Shown here piece after piece: positions 1 through 8,986 of a stretch of DNA of 64,000 bases. Position 1 is the stretch's first letter; the number at the start of each line of letters is the position of its first letter. The notes under the pieces were generated by a model. The model saw only the letters and a list, made by a program, of their open reading frames with translations. It was not told the origin of the DNA and did no database searches. The stretch lies in contig NZ_AQQU01000003.1 in the NCBI RefSeq assembly GCF_002210105.1, forward strand, positions 309,542 through 373,541, given 5' to 3'. Source of the stretch: Oceanicola sp. 22II-s10i (GTDB taxonomy: Bacteria > Pseudomonadota > Alphaproteobacteria > Rhodobacterales > Rhodobacteraceae). The translations under genes were made by a program, and so were the position numbers.

Positions 1-3000
1 GGCGAGCGGCGCTCCGGTATGCTGGACGGCTCCGTTGAAGACCTGCCCGAACACGCCGAGGTTCTGGATGAAGACGCGATCGGACCATGCTTCGCGGGTC
101 ACCGCGTTGCCGGCGTTGACCACGTCCCAGCTGATCGTCACCTGACCGCCCGCGGTCGGGGCGGTTTCCGCGATGGCGATGTTCTCGATCTTCAGGTCGG
201 GGGCGGACACGATCGAAAGCGCGGTGGCGTTGTTGTCCTCGGCGTCCCCGGCTTCGTTGCTCTCGGGCACGGCATTGGTTGAATCGGTCGTCACCTCGAA
301 GGTGAACAGCCCCGTCTGCGCGGCGCCCGCCGGCCAGATGACCTCGGCCTCGTGCGCCACTGTCGCGCCGGCGGCGATGGTTCCGCCGAAGGCCACGTCG
401 GTCAGGGCAATCTCGGTCCGGGTGGTTTCGTTTCGGACCCGGATCTGTTCGGTGAAGGGGCCCGTAGCGCTGACCGGGCCCGCGTTGCGGGTGGTCCAGC
501 GCAGGATGACGCGGTCGCCGGGCCGCCAGTCGGCGGGGGGCGAGACCGACAGGTTCTCGACCACCAGGTCGGAAAGGCTGTCCGGCAGGGCCGTCACTTC
601 GATCCGGGCGATGTCGCCCTCTGTGCCGGGTTCGGGCGTGGCGTTCAGGGCGTCGGCCACGACCAGCACCTCGAGCGCGCCGGTGCCGAGCGCGCCGCCG
701 GGCAGGGGGACCGTCACCTCGCGCGGGCGTGTCGCGCCGGGGGCGAGCGGATCGCCCTGCGGCACTTCGGACACGGCGAGGATCGCGCCGGTGTCCGTCC
801 GCCGCACGATCACCCGGTCGATACCCCCGCCGCCCGCCGCCGCGCCGGTGTTCGCAAGTGTCCAGCGCAGGGTCATCGGCTGGCCCGCGCGGGGTGTTCC
901 GTCCACCCGCAGGTCGCGCAGCACAAGGTCCGCACCGGTCGCGCCCTTGGCCAGGCTGATCGGCTGGCCCGCACGGTTCTGGGTGATGTTCCAGGCAAAC
1001 CGCCCGTCCTCGACCGAGTTTTCCTGACCGCCAAGCACGAGGAAGTAATCGCCGCTTTCCGGCAGCCGGAAACGGTCCAGGTCGGTTCCGGCATAGAATT
1101 CCCTGAGCCGCTCGCCCGACGGGGCGTGGAGCGCCGCCTGCACCGATCCTTCGACAAACAGGCTGTCGATGCTGAGCCAGTCGCCCGCCACGCCCGCGAT
1201 GCGCCGCACCAGCGTGGAATTTCCCGGCGTCAGGGTGGCCGCCAGATGGCCTTCGGGTGCGATCTGCGGGGCGTTTGCCATGTCGATCAGGCGGAACCGG
1301 AAATCGCCGGTCGCGCTCTGCGTGCCGCGGACGATCAGGTTGTAGCTGCCTGCACCAAGCGGCAGGACCTGACGCGCGCCGTTGTCGCTGTTCATCGTGC
1401 TGCCGCCGAAGGGCCGGCCGTCACTGCGCAGGATGGACCATGTCAGGTCGGACGCCCCGGTCTGCCCGTCGAGATAGAACAGCCCGCCATCTTCGATGGT
1501 GAAGGCATAGGACAGGCTGTCGCCCGGCGTGGACAGGGTGCCGTTGACCACTTCGCCGACCGGCATCGTCTGCGCGGTGTGTCCGGTGGCCCGAATGCCC
1601 GCGGTCAGCGTCCCCTCGGTGGTGCTGTTATACGCCTGCCGCGCGAACAGCGTGTATACGCCGCTCTCGGACGCGAGAAAGGCGCCCGGATCGGTATGGA
1701 CATACTGGACGAGGTGCAAGCGGCCCGAGGGGTCGATCAGCCCGAATTCGGCGTTGGTCGGCAGGCTGCCGCGGTCCACGGCGTCGAGATAATAGCGCTG
1801 TCCCGCAGTCAGTTCGATCCGCGTGAAGTCCATGCCGCCCGCGGGCGCGGGTGTCAGCGCGAAGGCGCCGGGGCTGTCGGTGATCGCGGGCGTGGACAGG
1901 TCATGGAGGGTCACGCGGTAGTCACCGGTGCGGCCCCCGGAGTTGTAGACCTCGAGGTCCCACGTGCCCGCGCCGAGGCGCAGCACCGATCCGGCCGCGC
2001 TGGTGTTGCGGAACATCTCGCCTCCGCCATAGACGATGCGTCCGTCCCCGACATTCCGCAGCCGCCAGAACAGGCCGCCGTCGGAATTGACGGTGTCGAG
2101 GAACATCGCCCGTGCGCTGTCCAGCGTGAACCTGTGGCGCACCGTCTCGACCGGTTCGGTCAGGCTGCCCGATATAGTCGTGCCCGGCATCAGCGCCACC
2201 TGACGTTCGACCGGTGCGCGCAGCGTGAAATCGGTGGTGAAGGGCGGCGAATCCACGTCGCCGACGATCATGATCGTATAGGTGCCGTCGCGGGGCAGGG
2301 TGGCCTGTGGCGTGTCGCGCAGCCAGAAGTCGTTCCGCGAGCCGAACGGCGTGAACTGCCCGCGGTCATCGACGATAAAGAACGTCCCCGACGACACGCT
2401 GTTGGTGCTGGTCGACACGTCGCCAAGCCAGATCTGTTCCCCGGCCGTGCCGGTGTAGCGGTAGCTGGCGATACCGGAACCGGGGTTCAGTTCGGCCGTC
2501 ACCGCCTCGCCGAGAGAGATGGCGGGGCCGCTGCCGAGCGCGAAGAGCCCGGCGCGGTAGCTGCCGACGGCGGATCCGGTCGAGCGGAAATCAAGCGCCC
2601 ACGTCCCCGCCTGCAGCGTCAGCGCGGCCGGAGCCGGGGTGCCGATGCCGGGCACGCCGAACCCGGTGTCCATCCGCATCTCGGACCCGACCGGTCCGAA
2701 GGGGCCGTGCAGGCTCATCAGGATCCCGGAATTGTCGGTCTGCCCGTCCAGGTAGATCGTCGTCGGTTCCGTCAGGGTGAAGACGTGGCGGACCGTGCTG
2801 CCCGCTTCGGTGATTTCACCGGTGATGATGTCTCCGACCGCCGCGGCCGTTCCGGTCAGCGCCTCGGCCGCGGCGGGGCCGTCATCGTTCAGACGCAGGC
2901 GGGCCGTGGTCGGTTCGGTCAGCCGGTGGTCGGAATTGACCAGCAGCGTGTAGCGGCCAGTGTAGAGCGCCGTGCCCAGCGACAGGTCGCGCCAGGACTG

Positions 3001-6000
3001 CAGCGTGATTTCATGGCCGAACGGGTCGAAGACCTGAAAGTTGACGAAGGAGCTGCTGACATCCAGCTGCAGCCCCGTCACCCTCAGCCGGTCGCCCGCG
3101 GTGACGTCGAAGCCGAAGGTCCGGCTGCCATGCGCCTCGATCTCGACCGTCGTGTCCGTGTCGCGCGGCAGCGTCGGCGCGGCCGAGAAGCGGTTGATGC
3201 GGGCGGCGTAGTCGCCGGTCGCGCCGTTGGCTCCGGTGACGACGAGCCGATAGGTGCCGGGACTGAGGTCGAAGACGCCCTCGCGTCCGGCGGGCTGGCT
3301 GGAAAACGTGCGCGTGCCCAGCGACACGCCCTCTGCCGTCTGCAGATCCCACGACAGGGCGCCGGAATCGGTCTGGCTGTCGATCAGGATCCGGTCCGTG
3401 GTGTTCAGGGTGAATTCGTGAACGTTGGTGGCGCCGGGTGTCGCGATCGAGGCCGCGATGCGGTCACCGGTCTGGACCTGGGTCACCGTGGTGGTCACGT
3501 CGAAAACGCCGATGTCCAGCGATCCCGGTTCGGTCAGTGAACCGAGGTTGGAGCCCTCGACCACCAGATACCATGTTCCCGTGGCCCCGTAGCTGGTCGC
3601 GCCCAGGTCAGCGTTGTTGGACGCCGCCACCTCGAGCCCCGCAGGGTCGAACAGCCGGATGACATGGGCGCCGCCGACGGCGGCCGTCCGGCGGATATGG
3701 ACGACATCCTCGGCATTCAGCGCGACACGGAACACCGCGTTGCTTCGGGCAGGGGACAGATCGACCGTTCGCAGCGTATTGCGGTCAAGTACCGGGGCCG
3801 CTGCGGCGTCCAGCAGGCGGAAGGGGATCGTTCCGGTGCTGGTGCCGTTGAAATAGACTTCAAGCACATGATCGCCCGCTCCGGTGCGGAACAGCTTGTC
3901 GCCCCCGTCGCGGTCGGCGAATCCCGAAGCCACTTCATTTCCGACTGCGTCCAGAACCCTGTATCGGGCGTTCGAGGTCCCGGTGAACAGGGTGTCGAAA
4001 AGATAGGTGCCGGGCGTTTCCGCTGTGAAGGTATAGCGGCGCAGGTCGTTTACGCCCGTCAGCGCGGCCTCGGTCATCTCGCCGAGGGTCAGCGCCTGGG
4101 TCGTGATCGAGGTCAGGTAGGCGCGGAGCGTGAATTCCCCCTCCGATTGATCGCTGTTGGCGCTGGCGACCACGTAGACGGTGCGTTCGCCGATGCCGCG
4201 CTGACCGGCCAGAATATTCGTGCTGCCGCCGTTGGCCAGGTATTCACCCGTGGGCGACAGGATCGAGACGGACCCCGTGGGGCCGCTGCTTTCCACCACC
4301 AGTTCCGCCCCGTCCGGGATCGTGACCCGTCGCGCGACGGTGCCCCCGGCCGCGCCTGTCGCGACGACCGTCTGGGTGTCGAGCGGCATTTCCGGGGCCG
4401 CGGTCAGGTCCACCAGTCGCAGCGCGTAATCGCCGGTGCGGTCAATGCCTGGCTCGATCACGACGCGGTAGGTGCCTGCGCCAAGGGCGAGGGGCTGGGA
4501 ATAGGAGTATTCCGAGTCGATCGACCGGGTCGACAGCAGCGTGCCCTCGGGCCCCTCAATCCGGTAGTTCAGCCGCGATCGCGCCAGCGCATCCACGGCC
4601 ACCAGCCGGGGGCTGTCCAAGGTGAAACTGTGGAAATGCCGGCCGCCGGGTGTGATCGTGCCCTCGATCCGTTGGCCCAGTGCGGTGGTTGTGCTGCGGT
4701 CCACGGCGCGGTGCAGGGTGAACCGGCCGGTCCGTTCCGCGATATTGTCGAAATCCCCGCGCACGAGGATGAAATAGGTGCCGTCCCGTGCGATGCGCTG
4801 ACGCAGGACGTCGTCCTCGTTCCGGGCAAGGATTGCGCCGCCGGCGTCGAACAGTTCGAGGTTCACGAAGGAGCGCGCCGTCACCGGTTCCGGTGTCACG
4901 GCGATCACGTCCCCGGCGCTGGCCTCGAACCGGACGACCTGACTGTCCGATCCCGGTTGCAGCAACACATCGAAACTGTCGCCGATGGTGATGTCCGGGG
5001 CATCGGTCAGGGGGTGCAGGCTGAAGCTGTAGGACGGCTGACCGAAATCGGCCCGGACCTCGATCAGATGCGCACCCGCATCGAGGTTCAGCATGCGGTC
5101 GCCACTGTTCATGTATTCGGTGCTGGTGCGACCCCAGTTGTCCGTCAGGGTGATTGTGATCCCCGAAGGAAAACTGCCGTTGGACAGATGCGGCGTCAGA
5201 ACGTAGAGCCCCTGCCGCGGCACCGTGACGGCATAACGGTCGACCGTATCGGCGTCCGCGATCGTGCCGGTGACGTCCTGTCCCGGCTGGATCGCGGTTT
5301 CCCCCCCGGTCAGCGGGCTGGTCACGGGGATATTGCGGACAGTGGGCGTGAAGCTGAAGGCGACGGGATCGCTCGCCAGCGTCTCGCCCTCGATGCTAAT
5401 GAGGTAGCTGCCGCCCGCGCTCAGGATCGGCGTGCTGATCGGGTCAGGCGCACCGCTGCGGAAATAGTCGTCCAGAACCGTCTGCCCCTGCGGCCCGGTG
5501 ATCCGGACGCCGACATCGCCCTGCGGCAGGCCGGTCAGCGCGCCGAACCCGATGTCGATCACGTCGCCGGCCCCGGCCGAAATACGGTAGAGGGCCGTCT
5601 CCCGGCCCGTGGCCAGTTGCCCGTCGATGCTGGTCCCGCTGGTTGCCGCCACGGTCGAGGTGCCGAGGTCGCGCAGTTCGAACCGATAGGTGCCCGTGCT
5701 GCTGCCGACGCCGCCGACCGTGAAGGTATAGGTGCCCGAGGCAAGCGCCAGACTGGCGGGGATGGAGGCGAATGTGCCATTGGTCCGCGTCACACCGTCG
5801 CCGGCCCGCGCCGTCGCGATCTGTTCGCCGTCCTCGGCCGTCAGCCGCCATTCCACGGCGCCCGCGCTCAGGTCGTCGATATGGATCTCGGCGGCTTCGG
5901 TCAGCGTGAAGACATGCGCTTCTTCTTCGCCGGGCAGGTCGATCGTGCCGGTGACAGGAAAGAAATCCGCCGAGAGAAGCAGGCGCGGTTCGAGCGTCTC

Positions 6001-6105
6001 GAACGAAAGCGTGGGCCCCTCGGCCCCCGTCAGATCGCGCCGGTCCCCACCGGTGTGCCGTGGTGCCAATGCCCCCCGGCCTTGAACGTCATCATCGCGC
6101 GGCAA
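1..6105 (-). CDS. Giant LEPR-XLL / CARDB repeat surface protein (3' end outside window)
   Basis: The minus frame is open from a TAG at about 6136 to the window edge, so at least 2035 residues are visible and the C-terminus is missing. There is no ATG; TTG at 6105 fits best, with GGAG eight bases upstream. The N-terminus carries LEPRLLLSAD at residues 38-47, the LEPR-XLL signature found at the start of very long surface or exported proteins. Many beta-rich units of roughly 130-150 residues follow, alternating 'VxHxFTL...' and 'GxYxLxLxDL' strands and resembling bacterial pre-peptidase C-terminal domains. Around residues 1720-2035 there are three CARDB-like units (DLVLRDLRVDG, DLVVENLSVS, DLKIENIAIA). 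This suggests an extracellular adhesin-like protein. The HlyD-like adaptor gene upstream is co-directional and could belong to its export, which is inference. Confidence 0.85.
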   Translation of the reverse strand, partial: MPRDDDVQGRGALAPRHTGGDRRDLTGAEGPTLSFETLEPRLLLSADFFPVTGTIDLPGEEEAHVFTLTEAAEIHIDDLSAGAVEWRLTAEDGEQIATARAGDGVTRTNGTFASIPASLALASGTYTFTVGGVGSSTGTYRFELRDLGTSTVAATSGTSIDGQLATGRETALYRISAGAGDVIDIGFGALTGLPQGDVGVRITGPQGQTVLDDYFRSGAPDPISTPILSAGGSYLISIEGETLASDPVAFSFTPTVRNIPVTSPLTGGETAIQPGQDVTGTIADADTVDRYAVTVPRQGLYVLTPHLSNGSFPSGITITLTDNWGRTSTEYMNSGDRMLNLDAGAHLIEVRADFGQPSYSFSLHPLTDAPDITIGDSFDVLLQPGSDSQVVRFEASAGDVIAVTPEPVTARSFVNLELFDAGGAILARNEDDVLRQRIARDGTYFILVRGDFDNIAERTGRFTLHRAVDRSTTTALGQRIEGTITPGGRHFHSFTLDSPRLVAVDALARSRLNYRIEGPEGTLLSTRSIDSEYSYSQPLALGAGTYRVVIEPGIDRTGDYALRLVDLTAAPEMPLDTQTVVATGAAGGTVARRVTIPDGAELVVESSGPTGSVSILSPTGEYLANGGSTNILAGQRGIGERTVYVVASANSDQSEGEFTLRAYLTSITTQALTLGEMTEAALTGVNDLRRYTFTAETPGTYLFDTLFTGTSNARYRVLDAVGNEVASGFADRDGGDKLFRTGAGDHVLEVYFNGTSTGTIPFRLLDAAAAPVLDRNTLRTVDLSPARSNAVFRVALNAEDVVHIRRTAAVGGAHVIRLFDPAGLEVAASNNADLGATSYGATGTWYLVVEGSNLGSLTEPGSLDIGVFDVTTTVTQVQTGDRIAASIATPGATNVHEFTLNTTDRILIDSQTDSGALSWDLQTAEGVSLGTRTFSSQPAGREGVFDLSPGTYRLVVTGANGATGDYAARINRFSAAPTLPRDTDTTVEIEAHGSRTFGFDVTAGDRLRVTGLQLDVSSSFVNFQVFDPFGHEITLQSWRDLSLGTALYTGRYTLLVNSDHRLTEPTTARLRLNDDGPAAAEALTGTAAAVGDIITGEITEAGSTVRHVFTLTEPTTIYLDGQTDNSGILMSLHGPFGPVGSEMRMDTGFGVPGIGTPAPAALTLQAGTWALDFRSTGSAVGSYRAGLFALGSGPAISLGEAVTAELNPGSGIASYRYTGTAGEQIWLGDVSTSTNSVSSGTFFIVDDRGQFTPFGSRNDFWLRDTPQATLPRDGTYTIMIVGDVDSPPFTTDFTLRAPVERQVALMPGTTISGSLTEPVETVRHRFTLDSARAMFLDTVNSDGGLFWRLRNVGDGRIVYGGGEMFRNTSAAGSVLRLGAGTWDLEVYNSGGRTGDYRVTLHDLSTPAITDSPGAFALTPAPAGGMDFTRIELTAGQRYYLDAVDRGSLPTNAEFGLIDPSGRLHLVQYVHTDPGAFLASESGVYTLFARQAYNSTTEGTLTAGIRATGHTAQTMPVGEVVNGTLSTPGDSLSYAFTIEDGGLFYLDGQTGASDLTWSILRSDGRPFGGSTMNSDNGARQVLPLGAGSYNLIVRGTQSATGDFRFRLIDMANAPQIAPEGHLAATLTPGNSTLVRRIAGVAGDWLSIDSLFVEGSVQAALHAPSGERLREFYAGTDLDRFRLPESGDYFLVLGGQENSVEDGRFAWNITQNRAGQPISLAKGATGADLVLRDLRVDGTPRAGQPMTLRWTLANTGAAAGGGGIDRVIVRRTDTGAILAVSEVPQGDPLAPGATRPREVTVPLPGGALGTGALEVLVVADALNATPEPGTEGDIARIEVTALPDSLSDLVVENLSVSPPADWRPGDRVILRWTTRNAGPVSATGPFTEQIRVRNETTRTEIALTDVAFGGTIAAGATVAHEAEVIWPAGAAQTGLFTFEVTTDSTNAVPESNEAGDAEDNNATALSIVSAPDLKIENIAIAETAPTAGGQVTISWDVVNAGNAVTREAWSDRVFIQNLGVFGQVFNGAVQHTGAPLA

Positions 6106-6157
6106 ATCTGCTGCTCCATCATTCCAAATAACTTTCTAAAATATCCTGAAACCGGCA

Positions 6158-6178
6158 TCTGTCCGGAAATTGGACAGA
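6158..6178. promoter_or_regulatory. Inverted repeat in the AT-rich leader of the giant gene
   Basis: TCTGTCC and GGACAGA form a perfect 7-bp inverted repeat around GGAAATT, about 55 bases upstream of the TTG start. The surrounding 6106-6253 interval is clearly AT-richer than the flanking genes, as expected for a promoter. There is no T-run after it on the minus strand, so an operator is more likely than a terminator. Confidence 0.4.
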
Positions 6179-6253
6179 CGAATCAAACAACAATACAAAA
6201 ACCTTAATCCGAGTAATTCTTATCACAAGGTGAAATATTGCAGGACACCCGGT

Positions 6254-7093
6254 TCAAGGGGGTGGGGCGAACTGCACCTCGCACCGGACGCCTGCGGGCA
6301 GCGCAAGGTCGGGGTTGGGCAGGTCGATGATCAGGCCGACGGTGCCCGACGCGGCATCGAAGACACGATCCACCACCGTGATCGAGGCACCGTATGCGCC
6401 GCCGACCGGCGGCTCTGGCAGGATCGTGACCACGTCGCCGCGCGCCAGATGCGGGTAGTAGGCGATCGGAACGAAGGCTTCGACCCGCAGCCGGTCGATC
6501 CGCGCGATGGTCAGGACCGGTTCCTCGCCCGTTCGGTATTCGCCCGCAGACACCGCGCGCTGGACGACCACGCCAGCCACCGGGCTGCGCAGCACCTTGC
6601 GGTCGCGCCTTTCGGCGGCGGCGCGGGCGTCTATCGCCGCGATCTTGCGGGCCAGTTGCGCGGCGGCCAGTTCGCTGCGTGCGATGGATGCCGCCATCTC
6701 GGCCTCGTCCGCCTCGCTGCCGGGGATGGCGTTGCGGTCGGCCAGCCGCCGCGTCCGCCCCGCGACGGTTTCCGCATGGGCGAGGCGGGCCTCGGCCACC
6801 GCGATCGCGGTGCCGTCATCGGCCCGCGCCTGCGCGGCCTCCAGTTCCACCTCTTCGACGGCGGCGTCGAGCCGGGCCAGGACGTCGCCCTCGGCCACCA
6901 GATCGCCCTGTTCCACCAGAACCTCGGACATCAGCCCGGCCACCGGCGTGGCCAGGTCGACCACGTCGTAGGGGCGGATCAGGCAACTGACCGGGTCCAG
7001 CCCGTTGGCCGCGGCGGGCGCGGCCGACACCGCCATGGCCGAACAGATCAGGCCGATCCTTGCGGCGATGCCGGATGTGTGGGTGCGCAGCAT
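6254..7093 (-). CDS. HlyD/RND-type periplasmic adaptor (membrane fusion) protein
   Basis: 279 residues from ATG at 7093, which has an excellent GAGGAGGGA Shine-Dalgarno; longer in-frame starts lack one. A signal peptide (MLRTHTSGIAARIG... cut near AAPAAANG) is followed by a lipoyl-like half (VAGLMSEVLVEQGDLV), an Ala/Glu-rich coiled-coil hairpin at about residues 80-150, the returning lipoyl half (LRSPVAGVVVQRAVSAGEY) and a beta-barrel. It would sit in the periplasm and link an inner-membrane pump to an outer-membrane channel. No pump or TolC-like gene is adjacent. The downstream gene in the same direction is the giant LEPR-XLL protein, so this adaptor may serve its export rather than drug efflux. 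Confidence 0.8.
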   Translation of the reverse strand: MLRTHTSGIAARIGLICSAMAVSAAPAAANGLDPVSCLIRPYDVVDLATPVAGLMSEVLVEQGDLVAEGDVLARLDAAVEEVELEAAQARADDGTAIAVAEARLAHAETVAGRTRRLADRNAIPGSEADEAEMAASIARSELAAAQLARKIAAIDARAAAERRDRKVLRSPVAGVVVQRAVSAGEYRTGEEPVLTIARIDRLRVEAFVPIAYYPHLARGDVVTILPEPPVGGAYGASITVVDRVFDAASGTVGLIIDLPNPDLALPAGVRCEVQFAPPP

Positions 7094-7207
7094 GTCGGTC
7101 CCTCCTCGGGGGGCTGTGTCGCGGTTCGCGGGCACTCTGCCTCGCAAAAGCATCGCGCGTCAAAGGTCCGTGCGGCGTGCCATCTTGACGGAACACGCGT
7201 TTAACAG

Positions 7208-7224
7208 GCATGTTTCAAACATGC
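7208..7224. promoter_or_regulatory. 17-bp palindromic operator upstream of the TRAP cluster
   Basis: GCATGTTT-C-AAACATGC is a perfect 8+1+8 inverted repeat in the 280-bp divergent region between the adaptor gene and dctP. A TTGACG hexamer at 7185-7190 lies 17 bases upstream, so the palindrome would cover the -10 position of a plus-strand promoter, consistent with a repressor site. No regulator gene is adjacent. Confidence 0.5.
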
Positions 7225-7373
7225 ATTCGACTCCCTGATGCCGGTCGCTGAACGACCCTCGGGGGAACGGACATTGCGCGCCACCGCCGGTCAGGGAGAG
7301 ATCGCGGAGCAGGCCGCCAAGAGGGACGGGCACCGGCTAGGCCAGCCCGGAAAATACGGGGAGGAGGACCCGC

Positions 7374-8429
7374 ATGAACAGACTGACCACGACCGCGCTG
7401 AGCGGTGCATTCGCGCTGGCGGCATGGCCCGCACTGGCCGAGAGCTACAACTGGACCATCGTTGCCGGCCACCCGCCGCTGACCACCGGCGTCTCGGCCA
7501 TCAGCACTCATTTCGTGCCCGAGGTGACCAGGCGACTGGAGGAACTCGGCCACACCGTCACCTGGACCGAGGCCTACGCCGGGGCGGTGGCGGACGTGAA
7601 CGGCGTGCTGGAGGCGGTCGGCGACGGGATCGCCGAGTTCGGCTATGTCCCGCACCTGTTCGAGGGCGACAAGCTGCCGCTTGAGCAGATCACCTATGTC
7701 ACGCCCTTCGGCACCGCCGATCTGACCAAGCTGATGGGGGTTATCGACAAGCTGCACGAGGAGATCCCCGAGATCGGCGAGGGCTGGGCCAAGAACAACC
7801 AGCTGGTGCTGGCCCCGGTCGGGATCGACACCTACCACTTCGTCACCAAGTTCCCGATCGAGACGCCCGAGGACATCTCGGGGCACAAGATCGGCACCGC
7901 CGGCCTCGCTCTGAACTGGCTCAAGGACACGGGCGCGACACCGGTTGCCGGCGCGCTTCCGAGTTTCTACAATTCAATGTCCACAGGGCTTTACGACGGG
8001 ATCCTCACCTTTGAATCGGTGGTGGCGCCCTACAAGTTCTACGAGGTCGCGCCCTATGTCACCAAGATCAACTTCGGCGCGCAATATGCCTCGGCGCTGA
8101 CGGTGAACCTCGACATCTGGGAGGACCTGCCCGAGGACGTCCAGCAGGCGATCCAGACCGTCGCGGACGAATACCGCGACATCGCGGCCTCATCCTACCA
8201 GAAGAGCGGCGAGACCTCGCTGGCCAAGGCAGTCGAGGGCGGGGCGCAGGTCAGCGAACTGTCCGACGAGGTCCGTGCGGCCTATGCCAAGAAGCTGCCG
8301 GATATCGCCGGTGACTGGGCCAAGGCGCTGGATGCGCAAGGCCTGCCGGGCACCAAGACGCTGGAAACCTACATGCGCCTGTCGAACGAGGCCGGGATCA
8401 CCCACGCCCGCAACTGGGGCGGTATGTGA
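7374..8429 (+). CDS. TRAP transporter substrate-binding protein (DctP family)
   Basis: 351 residues with a signal peptide cut after ALA (MNRLTTTALSGAFALAAWPALA) and a strong GGGGAGGAGG ribosome site. The periplasmic body has the DctP-family layout, including IDTYHFVTKFPIETPEDISG and the following GTAGLALNWLKDTGATPV segment. It captures a small organic anion in the periplasm for the DctQ/DctM permease encoded directly downstream. The substrate is unknown; the linked hydrolases and CoA transferase suggest a carboxylic acid degraded through a CoA ester or a 1,3-dicarbonyl intermediate. The stop codon overlaps the dctQ GTG start. Confidence 0.9.
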   Translation: MNRLTTTALSGAFALAAWPALAESYNWTIVAGHPPLTTGVSAISTHFVPEVTRRLEELGHTVTWTEAYAGAVADVNGVLEAVGDGIAEFGYVPHLFEGDKLPLEQITYVTPFGTADLTKLMGVIDKLHEEIPEIGEGWAKNNQLVLAPVGIDTYHFVTKFPIETPEDISGHKIGTAGLALNWLKDTGATPVAGALPSFYNSMSTGLYDGILTFESVVAPYKFYEVAPYVTKINFGAQYASALTVNLDIWEDLPEDVQQAIQTVADEYRDIAASSYQKSGETSLAKAVEGGAQVSELSDEVRAAYAKKLPDIAGDWAKALDAQGLPGTKTLETYMRLSNEAGITHARNWGGM

Positions 8430-8986
8430 GCGAGGCCATCGACGATACGCCGCCGCCGGGCATGCCCGGCGGCGCGCTGACCCTGTGGGTGAACCGCGTG
8501 GCGCTGGCGCTGGCCGTCGTCGGCGGGCTCGGCACCATGGGGATCATGGCGCTGATCAACGCGGACGTTGTCGGGCGCGGCGTGTTCGGATCCCCGATCC
8601 CCGCCACGGCCGAGATCGTCAGCGCGGCCATCGTCGCCATCGTCTTCCTGCAATTGCCGCAGGCCACGGCGGCGGGGCGAAACGTGCGCTCCGACATGCT
8701 GCTGACCCGCCTGCGGGCCCGGTCACCCGCCGCGGGGGACTGGCTGGACGTCTTCCATCATCTCGTGGGGACCATCATGCTGGCGATCCTGATGCGCTAT
8801 GTCGGGCCGGAGATATTCGAATCCATCGAAGGCCATGAGACCGTCGGGCTCTATGGCATCTGGACCATGCCGAAATGGCCCTTTGTCACCTGCGTGCTGA
8901 TCGGCTGTGCGCTGACGCTGGTGTCCTATGCCATGCTGACCGCAGGCCTGACGCTGCGCGCCATGCGCGGGGGGCACCGGGCATGA
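8426..8986 (+). CDS. TRAP transporter small permease (DctQ family)
   Basis: 186 residues starting with GTG at 8426, overlapping the dctP stop by four bases (GTGA). It has four hydrophobic segments, at about residues 23-48, 60-80, 105-125 and 145-168, as is usual for DctQ. It forms the inner-membrane TRAP complex with DctM and is translationally coupled to both neighbours, since its TGA overlaps the dctM ATG. Confidence 0.9.
   Translation: MSEAIDDTPPPGMPGGALTLWVNRVALALAVVGGLGTMGIMALINADVVGRGVFGSPIPATAEIVSAAIVAIVFLQLPQATAAGRNVRSDMLLTRLRARSPAAGDWLDVFHHLVGTIMLAILMRYVGPEIFESIEGHETVGLYGIWTMPKWPFVTCVLIGCALTLVSYAMLTAGLTLRAMRGGHRA

Noticed and set aside
352..6207. Very long plus-strand open frames across 352-3540 and 3664-6207
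   Set aside because: They are reverse-frame shadows of the giant minus-strand gene; their translations are low-complexity Arg/Gly/Ala-rich with no domains, whereas the minus frame gives coherent beta-rich repeats.
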